Counted from the first letter of the stretch, positions 46,120-54,556 are shown. The stretch is DNA of 64,000 nt from Afipia sp. GAS231 (GCF_900103365.1 NZ_LT629703.1:2046001-2110000); one strand, 5' to 3'. Notes: generated from the sequence alone by a model not told the origin. Program-made: numbers and translations.

Positions 46120-46857
46120 ATGAAAAGGCTCTACATCCTCGCCGCGCTGCTGCTGGCCACCACCTCGGCGCAGGCCGGCAACGGCATTTCGTTCCAGATC
46201 AATGGCGAGCGAATTCGCGTCGAAGCGCCGCGCAACTGCAACGCGCTCTCCTGCATCAGGATCACGGCGCCCGGATATTCCGGCACGGTCGGCAGCATCG
46301 ATCTCAAGGGCATCGGCTCCAAGAACAAGGACGATGACGATTTCGCCGATACTTCGCCGGCAAAACCGGCCCCGGCTTCCGCCCCCGCTCCGGTTCAGGC
46401 GGCGGCGCCGCAGCCCGCGGCACCGGCCGCGACCTATGTTGCGCCGGCCCCGACCGCCGTTGCCTCGGCTGCGCCGGCCCAAGTCGACGTCGCAGTCCCG
46501 GCGCCTGCACCGGTCGTCGTTGCCGCACCCGTCGCGCAGCCGGCCCCGGTTGCCGCCGCGCCGGTGTCCGACCCGAACTCGCCGCTCGGCGTCTGGGCGA
46601 CCGAAGAGAACAAGGGCAACGTGCGCATCGAACAATGCGGACCGAACCTCTGCGGCTATTCCGTCAAGAGCGGCGAAAAGATCCTGATCAGCATGAAGCC
46701 GGAAGGCAGCAAGTGGACCGGTCGCATCCACGATCCCGACAGCGGCCGCAACTACGACTCGACGATGGCGATGAAGGGGACCACTTCCCTCCGCGTCCAG
46801 GGCTGCGCCTTCGGCGGCATGTTCTGCGGCGGCCAGACCTGGAAGCGCGTCAGCTGA
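46120..46857 (+). CDS. DUF2147-type exported protein, right arm
   Basis: A 245-residue paralog of the left-arm protein with the same layout: signal peptide MKRLYILAALLLATTSAQA, N-terminal ISFQINGERIRVEAPRNC domain with a Cys pair, a Pro/Ala/Val-rich linker (about 80-150) and a DUF2147 domain (LGVWATEENKGNVRIEQCGP, NLCGYSVKSGEKILISMKPE). GGAGG precedes the ATG. The caspase-family gene C starts 100 bp downstream in the same direction. Confidence 0.82.
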   Translation: MKRLYILAALLLATTSAQAGNGISFQINGERIRVEAPRNCNALSCIRITAPGYSGTVGSIDLKGIGSKNKDDDDFADTSPAKPAPASAPAPVQAAAPQPAAPAATYVAPAPTAVASAAPAQVDVAVPAPAPVVVAAPVAQPAPVAAAPVSDPNSPLGVWATEENKGNVRIEQCGPNLCGYSVKSGEKILISMKPEGSKWTGRIHDPDSGRNYDSTMAMKGTTSLRVQGCAFGGMFCGGQTWKRVS

Positions 46858-46957
46858 TCGGATCCCGGCATCATGATGGTGACAGCGACAACGAGCTTTG
46901 CCATCATGATTCGGGGCTTCAATTTTTGCGGCGCACGCGTAGATCCGGGGTAGGTTC

Positions 46958-48562
46958 GTGGTTCGTCTGAATTTCTGTCTTGCAGGCATTTTGTCACTGC
47001 TGGCGCTGGGCTGGATCGCTCCCGCGTCGGCGGCGGATCGGGTCGCCCTCGTCATCGGCAATGGCGCCTATCAAAAGGTACCAACGCTTCCCAACCCTCC
47101 CCGCGATGCCGCCGATATCGGCTCGGCGCTCGAACGATTGAATTTCAAGGTGACCCGCCTCAACAACGCCGGTGCCGCCGAAATGCGAAAAGCGATCGTC
47201 GACTTCGGCCGCGCCACCGAAGGGGCGGAAATGGCCATCGTATTCTACGCCGGACACGGCATGGAAGCCGGCGGCGAGAACTGGTTGATCCCCACCGACG
47301 CCGAACTTCGCAGCGACACCGACGTCGAAAGCGAGGCCGTCAGCCTGCGGTCGATCAATCTTCAGGTGTCGAAGGCGCGCCAGCTCGGCCTCGTCATTCT
47401 GGATGCCTGCCGCAACAATCCGTTCGCCGCGAAGATGCAGCGGTCGCTGCGTACCCGGGCCGTAGCGCGCGGGCTGGCTCCCACCGAGCCTACCGACAAT
47501 GTCTTGGTAGCTTACGCCGCCCGCGATGGGACCACAGCCAATGACGGGGATGGGAGAAACAGCCCTTTTACGACCGCCTTGCTTCGTAACATCGAAACGC
47601 CGGGACTGGAGATATCATTCCTGTTCCGGAATGTGCGCGATGAGGTGATGACCGCCACCAAGCGGGAGCAGCAGCCATTCGTCTACGGCTCGCTTTCCAA
47701 GGAGGCGATCTATCTGAAGGCTCCGGTTGTCGCACGGCCCCCCGCTGCGGCACCTCCCGCGACCGTTTTGGCAGCTCCTCCAGTCGTGGTCGCAACGACA
47801 TCTACCGAGCAAAATGCCGGCAAGGATCGCACGACGCCTCCCGACGAAAAGAAACGGAACGCCTTCACCGAGGAAGACGCCAAACGCATTGCGGCGATGG
47901 GATCCAAGCTGAAGCTCTCGATGCCGCCGTTCGCCATCGGAGAAACCAAGGCCGATGTTCCCGTATCTTTCCAACGATACGTTGGCATTTGGGTAGGCAA
48001 AGTCGGACCGGGCGAAGGACGCCAGAAAATGCTGGTTCTGACTGAGGCCCTTTCTGACGGCATGGTCCTTGGCCATTATGTTTATGGACCTGCAGCCAAA
48101 GGTACCTGGGATGAAAAGTCTCCTGCTGGCTATGTCGGTTTTGCGGCAAAAATTTCCGACAACGCATTCAGGTTTTGGTCCGGGATTTATGCGATCGAGG
48201 TGAAGTTTACCGGAACCGATGCAATGAGCATGCGAGTCACCAATCCCGACAAGAAAATTACGGGCCCCGCAATCAGGTTCACTCCGCTTTGGCGGTTGGT
48301 TTCGGCGGATCGCACCCTGCCGGCGAACGACGCCAAGGGAGGCAACGAAGGCGGCCGAACCGCCCGAAAGAGAACTACCGCGAGTTCATCTTCGTCCACC
48401 GAAAGCGAGCCTGCTTCCCCAGATGCCGGGGGCTCAAGCCAATCCACGAAAGCCCTGTACGCGAAATGCAGCGCCGAAGGACACCGGATTGCCGGCGGCC
48501 CGCATAAGAACGTCGGCTTTTCGCGGATCGAAGCTTGCGTCCGCAACGGCGGCCAGATGTAA
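46958..48562 (+). CDS. Exported caspase-family protein C
   Basis: A 534-residue protein starting at GTG 46958 with a GGGG-containing ribosome-binding site. It has a signal peptide (1-26, ASA cleavage), then a caspase domain with His100 (FYAGHGME) and Cys151 (LDACRNNPF). It lacks the TolA-like helix and Cys module of A and B. Instead a Pro-rich linker leads to a beta-rich, calycin-like domain (about 330-450: RYVGIWVGKVGPGEGRQK, KGTWDEKSPAGYVGF). The last 40 residues (AKCSAEGHRI...GFSRIEACVRNGG) resemble the C-terminus of protein A. This shared tail suggests a common partner or exit signal. Confidence 0.85.
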   Translation: MVRLNFCLAGILSLLALGWIAPASAADRVALVIGNGAYQKVPTLPNPPRDAADIGSALERLNFKVTRLNNAGAAEMRKAIVDFGRATEGAEMAIVFYAGHGMEAGGENWLIPTDAELRSDTDVESEAVSLRSINLQVSKARQLGLVILDACRNNPFAAKMQRSLRTRAVARGLAPTEPTDNVLVAYAARDGTTANDGDGRNSPFTTALLRNIETPGLEISFLFRNVRDEVMTATKREQQPFVYGSLSKEAIYLKAPVVARPPAAAPPATVLAAPPVVVATTSTEQNAGKDRTTPPDEKKRNAFTEEDAKRIAAMGSKLKLSMPPFAIGETKADVPVSFQRYVGIWVGKVGPGEGRQKMLVLTEALSDGMVLGHYVYGPAAKGTWDEKSPAGYVGFAAKISDNAFRFWSGIYAIEVKFTGTDAMSMRVTNPDKKITGPAIRFTPLWRLVSADRTLPANDAKGGNEGGRTARKRTTASSSSSTESEPASPDAGGSSQSTKALYAKCSAEGHRIAGGPHKNVGFSRIEACVRNGGQM

Positions 48563-48747
48563 GGGCGCAAGCGGCACGGTACTTGTCATGGCCGGCGATT
48601 CCGGATGTGGCGCTTGATCGTTTTGGGCTGCCGTGACAACAAGCGGGTGACGTTCATCCCGCGTTCAGGCCGGCGAGGCTGATATCGGCCGCTACCACGC
48701 CTCGCCCGATCTCGCGTTACCTGTCCCGTTTCCCGGAAGCTCCCGTG

Positions 48748-50247
48748 ATGCAGCGTCTGCTTTCCCTCACGCTCCTGCTGTTGGTCTGCAGTATGCCAGC
48801 AAACGCGGAGGATATTCCCTCAGCGCCTTCCGATCCGGTGCAGCTGGCACAGGCGCAGCCCGCACCGACGCAACCCGCGGCGCAGCCGGCACCAAACTCC
48901 GCCGCACCCGCCGCCGACGCGCAGCAGGCGCCGGAAGAACCGATCGGCAACGCCGCCACCGTGACCGGCACCGCCAGCGTGGTCCGCAACAACGCCACTA
49001 CGCCGCTCAAGGTCAAGGACGACATCTATCTCAACGACGTGGTGCAGACCGCTGCGAATTCGTCGCTCGGCATCACCTTCATCGATGCCACCACCTTCAA
49101 TCTCAAGGCGAACGCGCAGATCACCATCGACACCTACGTCTATGAAGACGGCGGCAAGAACAATGCCGGCATCTTCGACGTCGCCAAGGGCACGGTGGCT
49201 TTCGTGGCGGCATCCGTCGCCAAGACCGGCGATATGAAAATCACGACGCCGACCGCGACGCTCGGCATTCGCGGCACCACCGGCCTCGTCGAGGTGCCGG
49301 AAGGCGGCGGCACCAGCGCCACCAACAACATCAAGCTTTATCCCGATGCCGACGGCAAGGTCGGCCGCATCGAGGTCAATGACCGCAGCGGCGCGCGGCT
49401 CGGCTTCCTTACGCAGGGCGCCAGCGGCTTCACCGTCCGTCCCGGCATCGGCGGCGCACGCGCTTCGGCGGTGCCTTTGGTGATTCCGCCGCAGATGATC
49501 CAGCGCGACCAGGGCTTTGTCCGCCAGGTGCACTCGACGCAAACGCTTGGCCGTCAGGTCGTTCAGCAGCAGCGCGACTTCCGGCGCGCCAATCCCAATT
49601 TCGTCAATCCGAACCGCCCGATCCGGCAGCCCGGCCAGCAGCCGAACAGCGCGCCCGGACAGAACCGTCCTGGACAGAACCGTCCCGGACAACCGCAACA
49701 GCCGGGCCAGCCGAACCGTCAGGGCCAGCAGCAACCGGGTTCACCGGCACAACCGGGCACCACGCCGCGCACCGGTCAGCCGGGCACGGCGACCCAACCC
49801 GGCACGACGCCGCGCACGGGACAGCCGCAACAGCCGGGCTCGCCGGCACAGCCGGGCACGCCGCCGCGCGCGGGTCAGCCGCAACAACCCGGTTCGCCTG
49901 CGCAACCCGGTTCGCCTGCGCAACCCGGCACCACGCCGCGCACCGGCCTGCCGAAACAGCCGGGCGCGCCGTCACAGCCAGGACTATCGCCGCGCACGGG
50001 ACAACCGCTGCAGCCCGCGACACCATCGCAGCCCGGTCTGCCGCCGCGTGCCGGACAGCCGCCCTTGCCGGCGCAGCCCAGCGCGCCGCAGGGACAGCCG
50101 GGATTGCTGAACCGGCTCGCGCCGCACGTGCCAGGGCTTTCACGAGTGCCCGGCATCCAGAACGCACCTGCCCTGCGGCCGGGAGCACTGCCGAGGCGGG
50201 CGCCTGCCGTGCCGCCCAAAGGCAAGCGGCCAAAGGACGTGCGGTAA
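48748..50247 (+). CDS. FecR-domain protein with Pro/Gln-rich tail
   Basis: A 499-residue exported protein; ATG 48748 was chosen over GTG 48745 on ribosome-binding-site spacing. It has a signal peptide (AMPANA-type cleavage near residue 21) and a FecR domain (about 70-220: VVRNNATTPLKVKDDIYLND and AKTGDMKITTPTATLGIRGT). The rest (about 290-460) is a repetitive Pro/Gln/Gly tail built from units like QPGSPAQPGT and PRTGQPQQP. No fecI sigma gene is adjacent, so it is probably not a FecI regulator. It follows caspase gene C by 185 bp on the same strand. Confidence 0.82.
   Translation: MQRLLSLTLLLLVCSMPANAEDIPSAPSDPVQLAQAQPAPTQPAAQPAPNSAAPAADAQQAPEEPIGNAATVTGTASVVRNNATTPLKVKDDIYLNDVVQTAANSSLGITFIDATTFNLKANAQITIDTYVYEDGGKNNAGIFDVAKGTVAFVAASVAKTGDMKITTPTATLGIRGTTGLVEVPEGGGTSATNNIKLYPDADGKVGRIEVNDRSGARLGFLTQGASGFTVRPGIGGARASAVPLVIPPQMIQRDQGFVRQVHSTQTLGRQVVQQQRDFRRANPNFVNPNRPIRQPGQQPNSAPGQNRPGQNRPGQPQQPGQPNRQGQQQPGSPAQPGTTPRTGQPGTATQPGTTPRTGQPQQPGSPAQPGTPPRAGQPQQPGSPAQPGSPAQPGTTPRTGLPKQPGAPSQPGLSPRTGQPLQPATPSQPGLPPRAGQPPLPAQPSAPQGQPGLLNRLAPHVPGLSRVPGIQNAPALRPGALPRRAPAVPPKGKRPKDVR
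49618..50110 (+). repeat. Pro/Gln-coding repeat region in the FecR-like gene
   Basis: A run of short degenerate DNA repeats, e.g. CAGCCGCAACAGCCGGGC and CCGGCACAACCGGGC, encodes the QPG/PRTGQP tail. Unit length varies (about 6-30 bp), so length polymorphism among strains is likely. Confidence 0.8.
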
Positions 50248-50309
50248 GGAGATAAACGCGCGCCGGATGACGACGTCCCGCCACGCTTGCGGGGCGAGAT
50301 AGAAGCGGA

Positions 50310-51038
50310 TCAGACGGCGCGGCGCAGCCAGTCTCGCATCTTTTGAATCAGACCTTTGCGCAGGGGCGCTCGCGTCGCGTCCGCGCCGACGGCCGCGGGC
50401 TCGACCTCCAGCGCGAATGGCGGCGCAACGGCGGACGGCATCACGTCACCATTGGCTTCCGCTTCGAACGCATCGATCATGACCGCCGTGCGATCATCCT
50501 GCACGACGGAGAGGTCGGGTTGCGAAGGCGGCGCTGTCACGGTTGGAGGCGGTGTCGTGGCGCTGCGCTTCGCCCGCGGCTTTTCGACCGCCGGCTTTGG
50601 CCGCGGACGCGTTGTGCTCGCCGCATGCGCCGCCGCGGACAGCGCGATCGGGCCGACATTTTCCAGGAACGCGCGCTCGTAGCCGCGCGACAGCCGCTCG
50701 ACGGCATCGCCCAGCGGCAACCAGTCCACGGCCCGCACATCGCGCATCAGTTCGCGCACCGGCGCGTCGCCGGCTTCCATGCGCCAGTAGTGCACCACCT
50801 TGGAACCGCCGCGAGCCTCGTAAACCAGCGTGCCCAGAAATTCGTGCACGGCGACCGCGTGCCCGGTCTCTTCCAGCACCTCGCGCTCGGCAGCGGCCCG
50901 CGGCGTCTCGCCGTCGTCGAGCTTGCCCTTCGGCAACACCCATTCATTGCGCTTGCGCAGGCGCACGACGGCGACCAGCGGCGGCTTTGCCTGCCGCAGC
51001 ACAATACCTCCCGCCGCCATTGCAGGCGTTCGCGCCAT
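50310..51038 (-). CDS. NUDIX hydrolase
   Basis: A 242-residue protein with the full Nudix box at residues 38-59 (GKLDDGETPRAAAEREVLEE, TG), matching GX5EX7REUXEEXGU. It should hydrolyse a nucleoside diphosphate-linked compound in the cytoplasm. The N-terminal 140 residues hold the Nudix fold; the C-terminal 100 residues are a Pro/Ala/Lys-rich tail with no known domain. The domain resembles diadenosine/diphosphoinositol polyphosphate hydrolases. The exact substrate is unknown. Confidence 0.92.
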   Translation of the reverse strand: MARTPAMAAGGIVLRQAKPPLVAVVRLRKRNEWVLPKGKLDDGETPRAAAEREVLEETGHAVAVHEFLGTLVYEARGGSKVVHYWRMEAGDAPVRELMRDVRAVDWLPLGDAVERLSRGYERAFLENVGPIALSAAAHAASTTRPRPKPAVEKPRAKRSATTPPPTVTAPPSQPDLSVVQDDRTAVMIDAFEAEANGDVMPSAVAPPFALEVEPAAVGADATRAPLRKGLIQKMRDWLRRAV

Positions 51039-51124
51039 CTCAGTTCCTCAAGGGGTTGCGATCACGACCAGCGTCGTGATCGCGTCCATATAGAGGCCCC
51101 GGCCGGTAAAATCGAGTAGGAATT

Positions 51125-52024
51125 TTACGGCTTTCGCAGCAGCGCCTCGCCGGCCTTCACGCGGGCGCCTTCCATGACGTTGGCCGCAAACTCGAAATTG
51201 TCCGGCGCCAGCACGATGATGGTCGAGCCGTGCTCGAACCAGCCGAGTTCGTCGCCCTTGCGCACGCTGGCATCGCAGGGGAACACGTTTGCTCCCCTGC
51301 TCTGCGCGTTGAGCGTGAGGTCGAGGAAGTGCAGCCGGATGCTCGCCACGAGGATCGCGGCCACCGGCACCAGCGTCAGCGCTTCGCCTGACGGCAGCCG
51401 GGTTTCGATCACCGCGCGCTCGTTCTTGCAGAACAGCCGCTCGACCCGCTTCAGCGCGATCGGGTTGACGTTCCAGACGTCGCCATGGACGAACGTCACC
51501 CGCTCGATCCGGCCGTCATACGGCGCGTGAAAGCGGTGATACATGCTGGACGTCAGCCGCAGCGTGAGGAAGCGTCCGTTGCGATGACGCTCCACCAAAG
51601 CGGGATCGCCGAGCAGGTCGAGCAGCGAATAGGGCGCGCCCTTGATCTGGAACAGCTCGGTATCCTGGATGCGGCCATGCGCGCCGACGATGCCGTCGCT
51701 CGGGGAAACCACCACGGATGGATCGGGATCGACCGGGCGCAGCCCGGGGCGAAGCTCGCGGGTAAAGCAGTCGTGCAGGCTCTTGAACTCGGTCTTTTTG
51801 GCCTCCGACAGATCGAGGTCGGAAAACAGCCGCCAGCAGGCGATCGAGGCATCGCGCACCAAGGGATTCTCGATCTTGCTGAACCAGCCCATGAAGCGGG
51901 TCAGCGCCGCCCGCGGGATACGGTTGGTCAACAGAAAGTTGAGGTCCTCCTGCTGGGTCAGGGAGGCGATCAGCCCCTTCATTGTCATCAATCTGTTAGA
52001 TGGATTGGCTAGCGCTGGCGGCAT
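51125..52024 (-). CDS. psd: Phosphatidylserine decarboxylase
   Basis: Converts phosphatidylserine to phosphatidylethanolamine at the inner membrane. The chain self-cleaves at the GST motif (FEHGSTIIVLAP) to form the pyruvoyl group. Also visible are the SPSDGIVGAHGRI and TLRLTSSMYHRFHAPYDG blocks of the family. From ATG 52024 (MPPALANPS), which has AAGGGG seven bases upstream, it is 299 residues; ATG 51982 (MKGLIASL) is an alternative. The start codon shares a CATG with the divergent aminotransferase gene. A PmtA-like enzyme 2.6 kb away uses the product. Confidence 0.93.
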   Translation of the reverse strand: MPPALANPSNRLMTMKGLIASLTQQEDLNFLLTNRIPRAALTRFMGWFSKIENPLVRDASIACWRLFSDLDLSEAKKTEFKSLHDCFTRELRPGLRPVDPDPSVVVSPSDGIVGAHGRIQDTELFQIKGAPYSLLDLLGDPALVERHRNGRFLTLRLTSSMYHRFHAPYDGRIERVTFVHGDVWNVNPIALKRVERLFCKNERAVIETRLPSGEALTLVPVAAILVASIRLHFLDLTLNAQSRGANVFPCDASVRKGDELGWFEHGSTIIVLAPDNFEFAANVMEGARVKAGEALLRKP

Positions 52025-53690
52025 GGATTCGCCCCTTTCGATTCTGTCGCTGTCCGCCGTTGCGATTGCCGGCGCCGCGGTGACTTTCCCTAAATTGCAG
52101 GCGCGGCTGGCGCTGTCGCGGGCCAAACACCGCTCGCTGACCGGACATTCCAAAATGTCCAAAATGGTCGCGCGGCTGGTGCCGCACTATGAGTTCGATA
52201 TCGGCGAGTTCTTCCGCTCCGACGGCGCGCCGGCCGATGTCGCCGCGCAGCGCCAGGACGCGTTCTTCCGGCTCGCCGGCCTCTACCAGGCGCGTTACGC
52301 CAAGGGCCGGCAGATGACGGCGGAGGCGGCCGAACACATCTCCGACCTGCAGTTCACCGAAACCTACCGGGTGCCGTTCCAGTACAGCCGGCTGGTGCGC
52401 GAACATCTTTCCGCCAGCGCCTTCGTGCAGTCCTCGTCCGGCGTCACCGTCACCGACGTCGACGGCAACGTCTCCTACGACCTGACCGGCTCCTACGGCG
52501 TCAACATTTTTGGTAACGACTTCTACAAGGAATGCATCGAGGCGTCCGAAAAGCGCGCCCACGCGCTCGGCCCGGTGCTCGGCCCCTACCATCCCGTCAT
52601 CACCGACAATGTGCGGCGGCTGTGCGAGATTTCCGGGCTTGAAGAAGTCTCGTTCCACATGTCCGGCACCGAAGCCGTGATGCAGGCGGTTCGGCTGGCG
52701 CGCTACCACACCAAACGGACGCACCTGGTTCGCTTCGCCGGCGCCTATCACGGCTGGTGGGGCGACGTGCAGCCCGGCGTCGGCAACCCCGTTTCGCCGC
52801 ACGAGACCTATACCCTGGCCGACATGTCGGAGCGGACGTTGCATGTGCTCCGCACCCGTAAAGACATCGCCTGCGTGCTGGTCAATCCGCTGCAGGCGCT
52901 GCATCCGAACGCCAACGCGCCCGGCGATTCCGCCCTGGTCGACAGTTCGCGCAAGGGTTCGTTCGACCGCGCCGCCTATGGCAACTGGCTGAAGCAGCTG
53001 CGCGAAGTCTGCACCGAGCGTGGCATCGTCTTGATCTTCGACGAGGTGTTCGTCGGCTTCCGGCTCGCTGCCGGTGGTGCCCAGGAATACTTTGGCGTTC
53101 GCGCCGACATGGTCACCTACGGCAAGAGCCTTGCCGGCGGACTTCCCGTCGGCGTGGTCTGCGGCCGCAAGGAATTGATGCGGCGGTTTCGCGACGATCG
53201 TCCCGCCGACGTCTGCTTTGCCCGCGGCACTTTCAATTCGCATCCCTACGTCATGACGGCGATGGACGAATTCCTGAGCCGGCTCGCCAGCCCGAATTTC
53301 AATTCGATCTACAATGGGCTCGACGAGACCTGGAACAAGCGCGCCGCCGTCCTGAACGAAAAGCTGACCGCCGCGAATCTTCCCGTGCGCGTCAGCAACA
53401 TCTCGTCGATCTGGATGGTGCAATATACCGAACCTTCGCGTTACAACTGGATGCTTCAATATTACCTGCGCGCCGAGGGCCTGGCGTTGAGCTGGGTCGG
53501 CACCGGCCGTCTGATCTTCAGCCTCAACTACACCGACGCCGATTTCAGCGAAGTCGCCGACCGTTTCGTCGCTGCGTCCGAGAAGATGAAGCGCGACGGC
53601 TGGTGGTGGCACGATGCGTCGCAGACCAACAAGACCATCAAACGCAGGATTCTGCGGGAGATCCTGAACAAGCGGTTTGGGCGAGTTTGA
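52023..53690 (+). CDS. Membrane-anchored class III aminotransferase
   Basis: A 555-residue PLP enzyme resembling glutamate-1-semialdehyde aminomutase. Residues 6-22 are a hydrophobic anchor-like segment. Residues 50-145 are an unfamiliar helical extension, and the aminotransferase domain starts near 145. PLP contacts visible: FDEVFVGF (Asp340) and the Schiff-base Lys368 in TYGKSLAGG. It is longer than typical GSA aminomutase (about 430 residues). Reading head-to-head with psd suggests a lipid- or headgroup-related job, but substrate is unknown. Confidence 0.88.
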   Translation: MDSPLSILSLSAVAIAGAAVTFPKLQARLALSRAKHRSLTGHSKMSKMVARLVPHYEFDIGEFFRSDGAPADVAAQRQDAFFRLAGLYQARYAKGRQMTAEAAEHISDLQFTETYRVPFQYSRLVREHLSASAFVQSSSGVTVTDVDGNVSYDLTGSYGVNIFGNDFYKECIEASEKRAHALGPVLGPYHPVITDNVRRLCEISGLEEVSFHMSGTEAVMQAVRLARYHTKRTHLVRFAGAYHGWWGDVQPGVGNPVSPHETYTLADMSERTLHVLRTRKDIACVLVNPLQALHPNANAPGDSALVDSSRKGSFDRAAYGNWLKQLREVCTERGIVLIFDEVFVGFRLAAGGAQEYFGVRADMVTYGKSLAGGLPVGVVCGRKELMRRFRDDRPADVCFARGTFNSHPYVMTAMDEFLSRLASPNFNSIYNGLDETWNKRAAVLNEKLTAANLPVRVSNISSIWMVQYTEPSRYNWMLQYYLRAEGLALSWVGTGRLIFSLNYTDADFSEVADRFVAASEKMKRDGWWWHDASQTNKTIKRRILREILNKRFGRV

Positions 53691-53702
53691 AGCTCTAACG
53701 CT

Positions 53703-53913
53703 CGTCATGGCCGGGCTTGACCCGGCCATCCACGACTTTCTTTGGACTACCTCGAGCATCGCCTCACCCGTCATTGCGAGCGAAGCGAAGCAATCCATCT
53801 CACCACACGAAGAAAGAGTGGATTGCTTCGTCGCTACGCTCCTCGCAATGACGAAAGGCAAACCTAGTCCAGCTCTAAGAACGTGGATGCCCGGCACAAG
53901 GCCGGGCGTGACG
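53703..53913. repeat. Family A repeat with a nested family B repeat
   Basis: Outer arms CGTCATGGCCGGGCTTGAC and AAGGCCGGGCGTGACG belong to family A. Inside lies a complete family B element at 53768-53853 (CCGTCATTGCGAGCGAAG, CTCCTCGCAATGACG). It occupies the convergent space between the aminotransferase gene and the Mpo1-like gene. Confidence 0.9.
53768..53853. repeat. Dispersed palindromic repeat, family B (nested copy)
   Basis: Closely matches 1204-1288 and is inserted between the arms of a family A repeat. Confidence 0.88.
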
Positions 53914-53938
53914 ACTTCTCTTCTAAATGACGCGATCT

Positions 53939-54556
53939 TCACGCGTGCTTGACGTGCTTTTCCAAACCCGGATCGATCAGCTCGCCCTTCATCAGGAACA
54001 GCGGCGCCTTGTGATAGAGCTTGAGGTCGTTGAAGGGGTCGGTGAGGATCTTGGTCATCCAGACCAGGCCGGTCTCGACGTCACGGATGAAGAACAGGTG
54101 GACGGTGCGGAACAGCAGGCCACCGGCGCCGACCACCAGCCAGATCTTGGCGACCTGACGCATGAAGTCCGCCGCCGACGCCCAGGGCGTGAACAGGCCG
54201 AACAGGGTCGGATCGATATAGAGCACCGCGGGCGACAGCGCCCAGATCGTCATCAGCACGACCTTGCGCTGCAGGTTGTAGCCGAGCTTGATCTCTTCCT
54301 TGTGCTCGTGGGTCGCCTGGTTGACGTGGTCGTAGCCCTTCGGCTCGAAGAAGAAGTGACCGGCCTGACGCGAGGTCATCGAAACCAGCCAGCCGACCAA
54401 GGCCGAGATGGCGGGATCGACGAACAGCATCACATAGGCGAACAGGAAGCTCGCCGCGCTGAGGAAGTGCAGCGACTGGTTGATCCGGCTGTGATGATAG
54501 AAACGATGGTCATCCCAACGCTGGGTACGCAGTTCCTGCAGGAAATTCTTGATCAT
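53939..54556 (-). CDS. Mpo1-like (DUF962-type) integral membrane protein
   Basis: A 205-residue protein from ATG 54556 (MIKNFLQELRTQ), which has GGGGAAG upstream. Four membrane segments are predicted. A His-rich pattern, HHSRINQSLHFLSA and SRQAGHFFFEPKGYDH, resembles the Mpo1 2-hydroxy fatty acid dioxygenase family (DUF962), where the histidines bind iron. The assignment is by pattern, not by alignment. It lies next to the PmtA-like gene on the same strand, consistent with a lipid role. Confidence 0.6.
   Translation of the reverse strand: MIKNFLQELRTQRWDDHRFYHHSRINQSLHFLSAASFLFAYVMLFVDPAISALVGWLVSMTSRQAGHFFFEPKGYDHVNQATHEHKEEIKLGYNLQRKVVLMTIWALSPAVLYIDPTLFGLFTPWASAADFMRQVAKIWLVVGAGGLLFRTVHLFFIRDVETGLVWMTKILTDPFNDLKLYHKAPLFLMKGELIDPGLEKHVKHA

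Noticed and set aside
40616..50247. Anti-phage defence island
   Set aside because: The caspase proteins carry signal peptides and no sensor, nuclease or gasdermin-type partner is seen, so a cytoplasmic abortive-infection role is unlikely.
48748..50247. FecI-FecR iron regulation pair
   Set aside because: No fecI-type sigma gene or TonB-dependent receptor is adjacent; the only ECF sigma gene in the window is an unrelated ECF42 type at 17-19 kb.
51996..53942. A 648-codon minus-strand frame opposite the aminotransferase gene
   Set aside because: The aminotransferase has family motifs and a Schiff-base Lys; the antisense frame has none and runs through repeats.
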